The position numbers and the translations under genes were made by a program. Under the pieces are notes generated by a model. It was not told the DNA's origin. It searched no databases and was given only the letters and a program-made list of their open reading frames with translations. Below, piece after piece: positions 20,490-32,700 of a stretch of DNA of 64,000 nt (position 1 is its first letter; each line of letters starts with the position of its first letter). The stretch covers positions 1,583,841 to 1,647,840 of the forward strand of contig BROE01000011.1 of NCBI GenBank assembly GCA_036571765.1. The letters are read 5' to 3'. The stretch is from Plecoglossus altivelis. Taxonomy: Eukaryota; Chordata; Actinopteri; Osmeriformes; Plecoglossidae.

Positions 20490-21737
20490 AGCACGGCGCC
20501 CCTCCCCCCTCCTCTGTGTCACTACATCCCCCTCTTGTGCCCCCCTGCTGGGCTTCCTGCTGGCTTTGCCACAGGCTCCTCCCCTCAGTGTCCCCTGGAG
20601 GATCCGTCCAGGCCTTGCCTCTCCCCCTAGTGGTCATTCCAAGTCGCTACCCCAACAAGCTCTGCTGCTTGCTGGGGTTAGCTCAGCCAACGCCCCCCCC
20701 CCCCCCCCCCCCCCTCTTCTTCCACCTCCCCCCAACCTTCCCTCCATCCTACTCAACGACACAGCCTGAGACTTCTCCTCGGTACGCTTATTGACTCGAT
20801 CTTAGTCGGTACAACAAACGCACTGGCTGTTTCGGCCGGTGCAACGACGAATATCCCCCTGGTGCGACTTTACAGTGTGTCAGCGGAACCCGTGGAATCT
20901 TTCTGCCCTCCTGACTGTTGTCATGCTTCCTGTATGCTGCTGGTGATGTCAATTCCTGGGGACCCATGACCCCCCCCCCCCCCCGACTCCCCCCAAATAG
21001 CCTATTACATTTTGGAGTGGACCATAACAATATCAGGTGTGTGTGTGTGTGTGTGTTTGGGGGTTAGGCACCGGTGGGGAGGTTTAGGTCACACTGTCCA
21101 GGAGACACACTAGCAAAGACACACACCCTGCAACACACACACACATCTCTGTAAACATATACCTGCACACACAAACCCAGAGGTAGAGTTCCTGTAGGAA
21201 AGAGAAGGTACTGCCTGTGTGTGTGTGTGTCACGAGTCATATGAGCTGTGATTCACGTGGCTAGCTCCTGGCAGGTGCAGTGCCACCCTGGGCCTCATTG
21301 GACGGTACAGTTTTACCCTGCTATTTGGGGGCTTCCGATTGGCCGGTTTCACCTCCATGGACAGTGTTCCTGCCCTTCTGTTGGACGAGACCAGCCGATT
21401 TTGTCATGCTTCGTCACGGCAACAAGCTTTTATTTATACAAAACAAAGAGAATAACGGAATCTGATTCTGGAGACGAAACATTGTGTCACATCATCGAGC
21501 GATGTTTGATGTATTTATTGTTTTGTTACTATTTTGGTAACCTCAATGTTTTGGTACTAAGAAGACTTGTGTGAGTGTGTATATTTATATTTATTATTAT
21601 TATTAATTTCAGTAGCTGTTACTTCTTCTTGGGAGATGCATGTCCAAATTGTCTTGTGCTATTTTTTTGTTAAGTGGTACGGTGTTGGAAAAAAGTATAT
21701 AAACATAACTGTTTACTGCACTAAAGATATGAATAAA
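20490..21737 (+). other. LRP12: LRP12 3' untranslated region
   Basis: The region contains C runs (20,694-20,714; 20,971-20,984), CA/GT repeats, and AU-rich motifs (atatttatatttattatt near 21,580-21,603) of the kind linked to mRNA turnover. It ends at an AATAAA signal at 21,732-21,737. Confidence 0.8.
21732..21737 (+). terminator. LRP12: LRP12 polyadenylation signal AATAAA
   Basis: A canonical hexamer in AU-rich sequence lies about 1.24 kb after the stop codon. It is the most convincing plus-strand signal before the convergent RIMS2 tail. Confidence 0.7.
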
Positions 21738-22045
21738 ATATTCATCCTGCTACTGGCTGTATGACTGTTTTACATCCTTCAAGAATGAGGTTTTCCCTTC
21801 TATAAAGGGTTGTGTGTTGCTGCTAGTTAAACTAGTTAGACACAGCATCTCAGAAGTTCACACCAAACACAGGAGTACACAGTCTCAAGTGTGTCACAGT
21901 CTGTTCTTAACTGTTCAGGTCTGTGAAGGAAACCAGCAGGTCTGTGGCGCTCTGCTACCACCCAGTGGCCAGAGGTAAAACTGCAGACCGCTGACACAGC
22001 TAAAGACCCAAGTTGGACCCTAAAGTTTCTTTGAGGGAAACATGT

Positions 22046-22051
22046 TTTATT
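22046..22051 (-). terminator. RIMS2: RIMS2 distal polyadenylation signal AATAAA
   Basis: A canonical hexamer on the minus strand about 2.2 kb after the stop codon and about 310 bases from the LRP12 signal on the other strand. A nearer AATAAA at 22,670-22,675 would give a shorter tail. Confidence 0.5.
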
Positions 22052-24240
22052 TAGCCACTTTTCACAACTGGAGAAAATACATGAACATACATCTTTAGGA
22101 GTCTCAGTGTAACATCTATATGAATTGTCTTTATATTCAGTATATAGTGGATAGCAGCTATATGTCTACTAAAGCAACATTTCAGACAACTTGGAGCGTC
22201 TGTTGAAGCCTGTTCTGGCTCATGTCACTGACTGCATGACAGGGTTAGTGTAGTTGATGCTGAGAAGTACAAGCTAGCCGCTGGCCAGGTAGATCACTTC
22301 TCAGTATCAGTGGGCTTCTTCCAGAAGCCTCGCAGGTGGGAGGTCACTGCGTAGCTGGATGTGTAAATTGTCACACATCAACAAAGGGGGTGAGCAAGCA
22401 GACGTGTCAGCTGATTCACAGACAAAGCAGACAAAAAGTAGTAAATTAATTTAATTTTTTCTCAAAACAAGAAACAATTAAAAATTCATGTTTTGTGGCA
22501 ATGTTCCATTTCCAGTCGCGTTCTCCTCCCTCTCAGGTACAGTCTCAACAGCTCTTTTATACCTTTTTTACATTTTATCTTTTTCTTTATAACAATATTA
22601 AAATAAAATATACTTGCAACCATACATGTATTTTCCCTTTGTCAACTTTATCAATAAATATAAAACTCTTTTATTTCATTTCCATACTTGTTTACTTTTT
22701 AGATCACACAGAAACCATGGTTACCAGTCGGTGGAATGTCTAGTTAGGGATGATTCTGACCTCTCACCTTTGTCGCCATGGCGAACGCTGCCGCATCACC
22801 ATTGGTGCATTGTTGTCGTGCCAACGTGGGGGCAGTGAGGAGGAGGGGCCTGGCAAGGTTCACATGCACTGTACAGGAAACTGCAATCTCCTCAGACATC
22901 ATCTTCATCATCATCGTCATCATCATCATATCTAAACATGCGGGTGGAGGCGTGTTCTAGGCATGTAGCCGGAGCCTCATTACATGCGTGTTTGTGGTGG
23001 AGACAGAGAAGCGGGAGGCCATGCAGACCTGGACAGTCAGGAGCTCTGACACACACACAGACACACACACAGAGACACACACACACGCAACCTTCTGTGC
23101 ATCCGTCTTCCTCCCTCTCTCTCTCTCTTTCTCCCCGTTTCTCTTTCAACACGACATCAGTTCTTCTCGGTGCCCTATCGACGCTCGCTGTCCGTAAAAC
23201 CACTCACTTGTAAACAGGCTTATTTAGGAGCGACGGCCACCACCACCTCGATCATCAGACAGCATTCACTCGTCCTGAAAACCATGCACTATAAGGTTTC
23301 TCTTCTTAGAAAATAATAGAAATCGTCGAATAGAAATTCTATCTCTTTTTTTCTCTCTTGAGATGCAGTTTCAAGGAAAATAATCTTTTTTTTTTCTTTC
23401 CACGCATCACCAAGCGTGTGTCCATGCAGAACGGAAGAGAAAATAAAAGGAGTCAAAGAAATAGAGTGAAGGTCCGGTTAGTTGCTGTGGTAACCAGTGG
23501 ATGATAGGAAGGTGTTGGTGATTGGGTCTGGTCACCTTGACGATCAGTGGCCACACCTCTATGACCGTGTAATTGGCTCTCCAGCTTGTGATTGGCAGAG
23601 TGTGTTTGCATCCTTGTTGGAGGGGTGGAGTGCAGGGAGGGAGTGGGGGGAGGGAGGGGTGAGGAGGGAAGGTGGGAGTCGCTTGGGAGGTCTGTCCCTG
23701 GTTGGTGATTGGTGGACACCGTCCCTCAACTAGCTGGTATTGGTCCCTATGTCTTTGTCATGGCGACTGGCGAGCGTGGCCTGACCAGCAGCCAATCAAC
23801 AGCGTTCGACAACAAAGACAGAAAACGTCCTAGTAGACAAAACCAGAGAGTCTCTGTAGAACTATCACTCAGTTCTCTGCAGTTGTCTCTCTCTCCCCCC
23901 TCTCTCTCCTCCCTCTATCCTCTCTCCTCTCTAATGGCTTGGACCGTAGAACCTACAGGTGATCTAGCACCACTGAGTTGGATCCACTTCCTGTCCACTG
24001 ACATGTCCCTCGTGTCCCAGCATTCTTAGCCGGGTCCTCCTTCGGAGGGGCATGTCCTGTGTGTGCACGAGCAGGCGGGTCACCAGATAGACGACCGGCC
24101 CTAAGTCCCGCCTTTGTTCTCTTGACGGAATCAGAACACACAACATCGAGCATGCAGCGGAATCAGGGGCGTGGCCATCTCGACCACACCCACATCTCCC
24201 TCGCTGGTTGCTATAACGACGCTAGCCGTCCCTCGGAGCG
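22046..24240 (-). other. RIMS2: RIMS2 3' untranslated region
   Basis: This minus-strand sequence downstream of the RIMS2 stop is 2.2 kb. It includes an AT-rich section (22,440-22,700) with a proximal AATAAA (22,670-22,675), a GAT/ATC trinucleotide repeat (22,897-22,930), a CA/GT repeat (23,048-23,090) and T runs. No other gene is visible. The 3' end is inferred from the distal AATAAA at 22,046-22,051. Confidence 0.6.
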
Positions 24241-24438
24241 CTAGGAGCGAGCGTTGGAGCCCTCCAGGGCGGCTTTACTAGTCAAAGGTGCCAAGGTCGG
24301 GTCCACCAATGAGGTGGGAGGAAAAAGTTTGAACCAGCCAATCACCATGTTCGACAAGTCCAGATCGTCCAATAAGATCTGAGCAGCTCCCATGAAGGAT
24401 TTGTGGTCCATGCGTCCGTAGTCGCCCCAGACGATGAT
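24241..24438 (-). CDS. RIMS2: RIMS2 last coding exon (second half of C2B)
   Basis: After a tgtgtgcag acceptor the exon encodes IIVWGDYGRMDHKSFMGAAQ, ILLDDLDLSNMVIGWFKLFP and SSLVDPTLAPLT-like residues (here PTSLVDPTLAPLTS), ending KAALEGSNARS and TAG. It is nearly identical to human C2B. The C-terminal tail is shorter than human and lacks the SQSSLESS block. Confidence 0.97.
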   Translation of the reverse strand: MIVWGDYGRMDHKSFMGAAQILLDDLDLSNMVIGWFKLFPPTSLVDPTLAPLTSKAALEGSNARS

Positions 24439-25900
24439 CTGCACACAGAGGTCAAACATGTTGGGGTCAGAAATCACACATGTTAGGGTTAGTTACTACT
24501 TTCTCTAACTATATGTTTTCCTGCTCTGAGGGAGACCAGGTTACCAGTTAGCTCTGCTTACCTGCAGGACCTGTACTAGTCAGTGTTACTTCCTGGTTAC
24601 CTGCAGGACCTGTACTAGTCAGTGTTACTTCCTGGTTACCTGCAGGACCTGTACTAGTCAGTGTTACTTCCTGGTTACCTTCAGGATCTGCACTAGTCAG
24701 TGTTACTTCCTGGTTACGTGCAGGACCTGTACTAGTCAGTGTTACTTCCAGGTTACGTGCAGGACCTGTACTAGTCAGTGTTACTTCCTGGTTACCTGCA
24801 GGACCTGTACTAGTCAGTGTTACTTCCTGGTTAACTGCAGAACCTGTACTAGTCAGTGTTACTTCCTGGTTACCTGCAGGACCTTGCCCTCAGGGTTCTC
24901 CTCAAACTGCAGCTGCTGCTGGTACAGAGGGTCCAGGGTCTTCCTGGCCAGCCGGGTCTTCTTCTTCACGATGCACTTGCCGTTGTCCATCAGGTACACC
25001 TTGACGTACGGAGCAGGCGTCTGCTTGTTACCCTGCTTCCCCACCAGGCCACGGGCACGGATCACCTCCACATCCAGGCGCTCCTTCCTGAACACCATGC
25101 CAATCTGGATGTCACCTGCAGACAGACAGCATCACGTCAACACAACCCTCTGGAGTATTGATATGACATCAAGACTATCCAGTAGTAACATCCTAACCTC
25201 AGGATCATCCAATATTGATATAACCTCTGAACCATCCAGTATTAATATATTCTCAGGAACTGGGATGTCCTGATGAATAGCATAAACAAATAGGATATCC
25301 TGTATTAATGTTATTGATGCTGTTGTCTCCACCAACAGTGTGTCCTCAGTTTAGATTCCACAGTGATTGGTCATCTGAGAAGTCAACCGAATATTTCTAA
25401 TGGGATGACGTTTAGATCTTTCGGGGCCAATAAGAAACAGTGGGAGTCCAGCAGGGGAGAAGCTTACCCATGGGGGGTGTGGCCAGAGTCTGTCTGCCCG
25501 CCAACTGGGCGGGACCTAACCCTTCCAAGAAGCCGGTGAACTGTTTATCCGCAGCGATCCGCACCCCTGGGAAAATAAGGCTGGAGGGGGGAGGGGGGAG
25601 GAGGGGGGTAGAGGAGAGGACAACCATTAGACCTGTTGGTTGAATTTCGAAAGAATGCGATATTTCTAGGCATGCGTCAGGGTTTCCGGTCGGTGAGAGA
25701 GAGTGTAACAGGCATGTGTCAGGGTACGTACTTCCCAGGCTTGGCCTCTGCCTCAGGGTCTGTCTCCCTGCTGGGCTGCCGGGTCATCCTGCTCTTGAAC
25801 TCGATGGCCAGACCCGTCTCCACGCTCCTCTGGATGGGCAGACGGATCACCTTCTTCTTCCCTTCCTCCTCTGGAAGGGGAGGGAGGGGCGAGAGAGAGG

Positions 25901-25939
<39 letters not shown>

Positions 25940-26796
25940 CGAGAGAATAGAGGGAAAGGGAGAGTTAGTCAACTTGTGTTAGTAAACTCGCAATTCTTTG
26001 GCAGCTTGCCAGAAAATAACCAGTAAAACCACTTCTCCCCAAACTAAACCCATCTTCAACGGGTCTCTAGAGGGTCTGGTCCAGCCTTGGGACCCCTCTC
26101 AGCTCTCCTCCTCTCCAGTCAGTTCCCAGGGAACTCTCCCCATATCCCTTTCTCTCTTCCCATCTTTCTGCCTTATATCCAACCCCTATTCATATCTCCC
26201 TATATCCCTCCCTCTCACCACATCTCTCTCCCTTTATTCATATCTCTGTATTTCCTTCCCTCTCTCCCCATCTCTCTCCAAATCTCCCTCCCTCTCTCTC
26301 CCCATTTCTCTCTCCCCATCCATCTGGTCCTACCCCCCACTCTCTTCTTTTCTTTTCTTCCACACCCTGCAGTACCAACATCTTCCCAGCAGGGAAGATG
26401 TTGGTAGGGAAGCAGGGAAGGTAGCAGGGAAGGCTCCATGCAACTGGCAGACTGGTTTGAAAGGAAGGTTGAAGCAGTGCTGTAACCAGGCATCACTGTG
26501 AACTGGAGCACAGCTGGACCAATCTCAGACATACAGACTACCTGTCACACACCCAGATGCGCACGTACACACATAAGCCCCACCCGAACACATGCATACA
26601 CAAACTCACACACACATACACACACAGTCTCACCTGCGTCGCCCTTGTGGTAGGAGCTCACACAGGGGAAGTAGACGACCAGAGCCTCGAAGGAGGCTGA
26701 CAGACTCAGCCTGCTCTGGGAGCGCTGCATTCGTGTGCCTGGGACGGCCCCCGGGCCCCCTACACTGCTGCTCACATCGCTACTCTGCCTGCCCAT
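24241..26796 (-). CDS. RIMS2: RIM2-gamma-like short isoform (five exons, 284 aa)
   Basis: An internal ATG at 26796 starts a complete frame through 26634-26796, 25732-25870, 25468-25580, 24874-25115 and 24241-24438 (855 nt including the stop). The exon joins are in phase throughout. The product has a short N-terminus with QRSQSRLSLSASFEAL and YFPC, then the C2B domain. That N-terminus resembles the start of RIMS4 and of gamma-type RIMs (C2B-only isoforms of about 270-310 aa). From family knowledge, gamma RIMs act postsynaptically or somatically in neurite and dendrite development and modulate Ca2+ channels. An internal promoter upstream of 26.8 kb is implied. Confidence 0.85.
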
Positions 26797-29700
26797 GCTG
26801 CTCCACCCCTAGCCAGTGCACCCTGGACCCTGGACAGAACCGCTGTGCTCCTGGTGTCCAACACGCGGATTGTTGACGGGCGGAGAGTTGTGGAGAAGAC
26901 TCGCTTGAGAACAATGGAGTCACTCTGGATCGATGGAGAGCTTCTAGAACGACGAAATGCTCTAGAATACCAGGGATGAGACTAGTCGAAAGAAGCAAAG
27001 AGACCAGGTCCAGTCTGCCGGAGTCGAAAAGACACGTCTCTCTCTCTGTCTTTTTCTCTGTCTCCCTATTGCTGTCTCTCTCTCCCTCTGTGTGTGTTCA
27101 GCTCCGCTCCTCCCTGCTCACTGTGCCGCGAGGTGGGAAGACAGGAGGGGGGTTCATGCTTCCCCAGGAGATCGACCAATCAGAGAGCCCGCAGCACAGG
27201 AGCAACTCGAATGGCTCTCTAGGAGTCTGAGATTTACCCAGAGACACACACACGTGTCTGGGTTACATAGCTGCCCTTGAGTATCCTTTCAGCCGCGTCT
27301 TCTCCCCCTCCTCTCCCCTTCCCCCCTCTCCCACCATTTCTCAACTTACCTACATTCTCATCCCATTCCCTCCCCTCTCTTTCACCACGTCTCTCGACCT
27401 ACCCCTCCGTTCTCCCCCCGTCTCCTCTCCTCCTCTCCCCACCCTCCTCCTCAACCTCCTCCTGCTAAGTAAGTGAAGTGCAGGGAGAAGAGAGGGTAGG
27501 AGAGAGGACGACGTGGAGGAGAGGAGGACTAGTTTCACCCTCCGCAGTCTAGTGGACCCAGTTAACTCCTGGGTCGCTGACTGGCTGCAAGCAGGTTCAA
27601 CAGACAAAGGTTGGACCAGATGGTTGAGAGCGGTCAACATGTTGACTGCATGTTCCTCCCTGAGTGTTTGCGTTCCTTTGTACCAAGCCAACCGTTAAAA
27701 AAACGTGGGCCACGGTCGGGACCCAACGCCCATATGGACCCTGTAACGGCCTGGTGAGGATTTGAGAGAGGATGAGAGGGAGAGAGACAGAGGCTGAGAA
27801 AGGGAACAAGGGCAAAAACGCCAACACAGCCATACTTACCTGGCAGCTCACACCATATGCACATGGGACTGAGGTCGGCCAAAGGGGGGTCGGCAGTCAG
27901 ACCGTTTCCTGCCCCTGGATGTAGGGACTCAGCGGAAAAGAAGAGTAGGGAGGGATGGTAGTAGAACAGCAGGGAAGGAGGGAATGTAGGGTCTTGACTA
28001 GGCCAAATGGAGCCCGGTCATCCCAGACCGTCATACATTTCATTCGTTCAGAGAGTCTGGGCTCTTTCCCATTGACAAGCCTGGAAGTAGAGTTCTCTGT
28101 CGAAGTTTAAATCTAATGGGTCTGCCCAGAGCCACTCTGGATCTGCCATAACTAAATCGGTAGAGTTCGCTTAGCCAACTCCTTCGCGACTTACGGAGCC
28201 TTGCCGAGAAGGAGGGTCTAAGGACAGGGGATGTTCTGGCAGACACACCACGTGTCGTCCATTTGCTAAAGTCATATGTACATTTTTATAACTTGGTTTT
28301 CTGTTTATTGACCGATGATGGAATCCTTGTCGCCTTCGAGGCAACTGTTGTTGTTATTTTGGGCATTACAAAAATAAATTGAATTGTCAATTGAGATGGG
28401 GGAAAGATTCCGTTTTAGGGGCCCAACATCATTGGCCTACCAACTAACTCAGTGAAAGATTTGGCTCTTCCTTTGCTTCAATTCGGAGTATTGCCGGTAG
28501 TATTGTTCTAGAATGGAGCCGAAGGGCTTCGCTCGCATCTTTCTCCGCCGCTATTATTGATTTACAACTCAAACTGGCTACGACATCAACATCATAGTTT
28601 TCAGCCACTCTTTCTATTCGCTGATTGTCCCATCGAAAATGTGTTTGGCAAAACCCGACTAATATACCCAAACCCCAGAGTGAGTGGAGAAGCAAAATGA
28701 AAATTGAGCAGAAGTATATAGTATGTGGGAGCAAAAGCTAGGTGAAACGTGCTTCACAGCATGATGACCGGATTTCGTTTTGTGATGATGATATGTGACA
28801 GAAAGAGATGCAAGAAGAGGGAAAGAAGAGATGTGAGTGTGGAGGAGGGAGGAGAGAGAGAGAGTACGAGAGAGAGAGAGAGGAGAGACGAGAGAGAGGA
28901 TGAAATGAGGGCCAGTGGATGATTGCAGAAAGGAGACACAGAAGAGACACGTGCGTAAGAAAGGGAGGAAAGTGTCAAATCTTTTACCGTTTTCAACTGA
29001 CAGTACCTCCATCTCACCAACACGCTGGACCCCGACCAGACCCAGAACATTCTAATGTCCCACTCCCCACCTCTCCACTGCCTGATCCAGTTTATAAACA
29101 CAAGGCTTGGCCAAGTCAAACAGACCTACATCTCACCACTAACGTACACAGACAAGACAGGTTACACACTCTCCTCTGCCACTTTTTGCTGTCTCCTCCA
29201 ACTTCTGCCGCTTCTCTCTCTCTCCACAGAAGGTGTGTTCAGGTCCTGAACGAGGACGGACCAAACGACAGAGTTGACACCCTGTGGAAGGTCAAGCTGG
29301 GGTTGCAGGAGGAGAAGAGACCAGCCTGGAGATGACTGCGTTGAACCACTGTCGACTATGGTGCCAGAGGGGCTTGCTGTGGCGGGTGGTGCAATGATGC
29401 AGCGATGGTGGCGGCGAGTGAAAATACGTGGCGGTTTTGTGAGTCCAGGAAAAAACAATCTTCCACCGTTTCCATAGAATGCGAGAGACTTTGAACGTTT
29501 CTAGGTGAAATGGATAGGTTGAACTTTTTTTTTTGTCCCGGGGGCAGGCCAAGTTAGTGATGAACCGCAGCACTTAGACACAGGAACTGTTTGCAGTGGC
29601 AGTGCCGTGTCATAAGCAGTTACCTGCTATGCAGCGGAGTATTGAGTGAACGCTCCTGTGGAGCATTAGGTCCTGGTGGAGTTATGGTCTTCTCTAAACA

Positions 29701-32700
29701 GCAACTGACCCAATGATCTCACGATCGACATATCGTTATTGCTTACAATAAATGGGTGAAACATCCCTACAGATCGTTGTGAGCTTGCCTGATTGGCAAT
29801 CGTCTCGAAAAGTTGCGCTATCTGTTTCCTTGTCTGTCTCTCTTACTATTCTCCGATAAGCGTGGTGCATAGAGTTCGCTACAGTCTACGCTTAGTCGCG
29901 TCAATCGTTTTTCAAGTTTTGATATTACTCGTCTGATAGAACGGCTTTACGAGAATGCATCTAATGGTCATCAATACCATAGGTCCAGTCTAACCAGCAT
30001 GCATGCATGGAACGACGTGTAAGCCGAGGCAGTGTACGGTGTCTCCGCTGGTAAGGCGGTATATCGGCATCTACAGTTCCTATGTATCAGACATACTTCA
30101 TTCGCTGCACTCACACTAAGGGCACTAGCTAATGTGTCACACTGTATGTTAGTGTCGGCCACTCACTACTCAGGTCAGTAAGTCGTGGCCCTCCAGTGAT
30201 CCGATCGCTGCTCGGGAACGCGCATCTGCTCTTTCTTCCCCTCAACTGCCTTCGGAGTTATGGCCCTTCATACGCACTCGGCATCTCTCACACATCGATG
30301 ACCTGTTATATTACATATGACCATGTTTGCCCGCTTAAGCGAATAATTTGGTGCTTCGCGTGCCCGCTGTAGATCTGAGCGGCTTTCTGTTCGTCGTCGT
30401 CGTCGTCGTTGTTGCGTCCCAGCGAGCAGATGTCTCCCCCCACGCTGGAGCTCTTGGTGAGGTTGGTGCCAGGCGCGTTCGCGGGCCTGTGTTTCATTTT
30501 GGATGTAAACTCACTGTCAGTGATGATGGGTTGAGCATATGTAGGGAGCAGAAGGAGAGGGCGAGAGGAGAGGAGAGAAAGGATGAGGGCGAGAGAGAGG
30601 GAGAGGGGGGGGAAGGAAAAGAGGAGAGGAAAGGGAGATAAGAGGGGGAGAGAGGTGACGAAGGGAGGAGAGAGAGGGAGGAGAGAAAGGGAGAGGGAAG
30701 GGAGAGGAAAGGGGCAGGAATGAGGGGAGAGCGAGAGGGAGAGGGGAAAAAGAATGGATGAGGGCCCAGAGAGGACGGACAGGACAGTGAAGGGTAGAGA
30801 GAGCCAGACGAACAGGAAGAGACAAGGAGAGGAGGACAGTCTTCAGCTACAGGAGGACACGAACACACAAGTCAAAGGTCACAGAAACAGGAGCTTGGGG
30901 TTGGGGTTAAAGGTCAAACAAGAACCACAGCAGGTAGCACATAAGGAAGCAAAAGTGGCCTTGGTTTCCAACTGATCTGACTGGCTGTTTCTCTGCTCTG
31001 CCTCTGACAGGCTGCTGTCTGCGCTGCCTCTCTACCTGCTACCGTTGTTTTCTCTGCTCTGACTTCTTACCCCTGATATGGCTGTTTTGTGCTCTCTGCG
31101 TCGATCTACCTTCTGACTGGCTTTTTCTCTGCTCTGCCTCTCTACCTCTGACTGGCTGTTTGTCTGCTCTGCCTCTCTACCTCTGACAGGCTGTTTCTCT
31201 GCTCTGCCTCCAGCCTGGTAGCAGTCAACCTAGCAGTAGGGACTTGAGTGTTGTTTTGAGTCTATAGATCAGTGTGTCTGCGTGTGTAGATCTGCAAGTG
31301 TTTGAAGTAGCTGAATGTGTGCGTGTGTGTGTACGTGTTTGTGTGTGTGCACGTCTGTGTGTATGCACATGTTTGTGTATGTTTTTGTTTGTGTGAGTGT
31401 GTGCGTGGTTGTGTGGTGTGCACCCAGGAGATGGCTTGTTATCACCTGATCCCAGCAAAGACAACTGCAGATAAACACATGCACACTCCACTTTGTGAAC
31501 GCCGGCTGTACACGACCGAGGCTACATCCTCGTATGAAGTATCGAGTCGCTTTTATCCGCTCTAGTTGGAGGATCGTGGCGGCTTGGATTCTCATCTGCC
31601 TGTCCAGCGGTATATTAAAGGGTAGCAAAATAACGGCACAAGGCGCTATCTCTCTCTCTGTAAGCAGCGTTGCTCAGAATAGATCTGAGGACTCTGGCTG
31701 CGCGACAAACAGCATATAACCAGGGCACACTAAACCACTTCATGCCACACCAACACTAACACCAACACATCGCGGTCAGTCAATGAGACAAGCAGAATGG
31801 CGGAGGGGTGGAGGGGGGGGGGGGGGTGGGGTCAGGATGCAGCATCAGAGTTAGGTCTGGAGATATGGACTAAGGAAGAGGAGGTGGAGGAGACACAGTA
31901 CTGAACACGTCCTCCCGAGGCCTAGCAACCAGCTTCCATCCACAACGCTTAGGGACAACGGTATAGTTTGGGGTTAGTCCCTTTATATCCACTTGTATAT
32001 ATTATTATATAGGACAACCTGTTTACAACGCGTAAACAGCTCCAGGATCAGCCGTGTCGCTCAAGTCAGTCATGTTCGAGATGCATAACTAGAACAAGCG
32101 TCCTTAAAATGCTTCTCCGCCGAACCCAAGCATGCGTCATCACGTAAACATTCTCGTAATGTTTACATCGTGTCAACAAAATCACGTAAACAAGCTATTT
32201 ACTGCCAGGCCTCAGGATTTGACACAGATTCAGAGATGTAGAACATGGAGACAGTCGTCTAAACAGTGGTACTACGTGAACATGAACATGCAGGTCATCC
32301 CTAACGGATCCGCACTCCCACCCGTGTTTCGGTCTGTGGTGTGCACTGTGGGAGTGTATACGTGGAGTCCGTGTATGAGTGCTTTTAATCCTGGATCGAT
32401 CAGCACAGCGACGGCTCAGCCAATTTGACTGCCGAGGTCCTAAACCTTGANNNNNNNNNNNNNNNNNNNNNNNNNNNNNNNNNNNNNNNNNNNNNNNNNN
32501 NNNNNNNNNNNNNNNNNNNNNNNNNNNNNNNNNNNNNNNNNNNNNNNNNNNNNNNNNNNNNNNNNNNNNNNNNNNNNNNNNNNNNNNNNNNNNNNNNNNN
32601 NNNNNNNNNNNNNNNNNNNNNNNNNNNNNNNNNNNNNNNNNNNNNNNNNNNNNNNNNNNNNNNNNNNNNNNNNNNNNNNNNNNNNNNNNNNNNNNNNNNN

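Noticed and set aside
29230..29335. Plus-strand exon-like frame (VQVLNEDGPNDRVDTLWKVK)
   Set aside because: It has a decent acceptor-like ccacag and an open frame to TGA, but no homology, no partner exon and the opposite strand to RIMS2. Probably chance.
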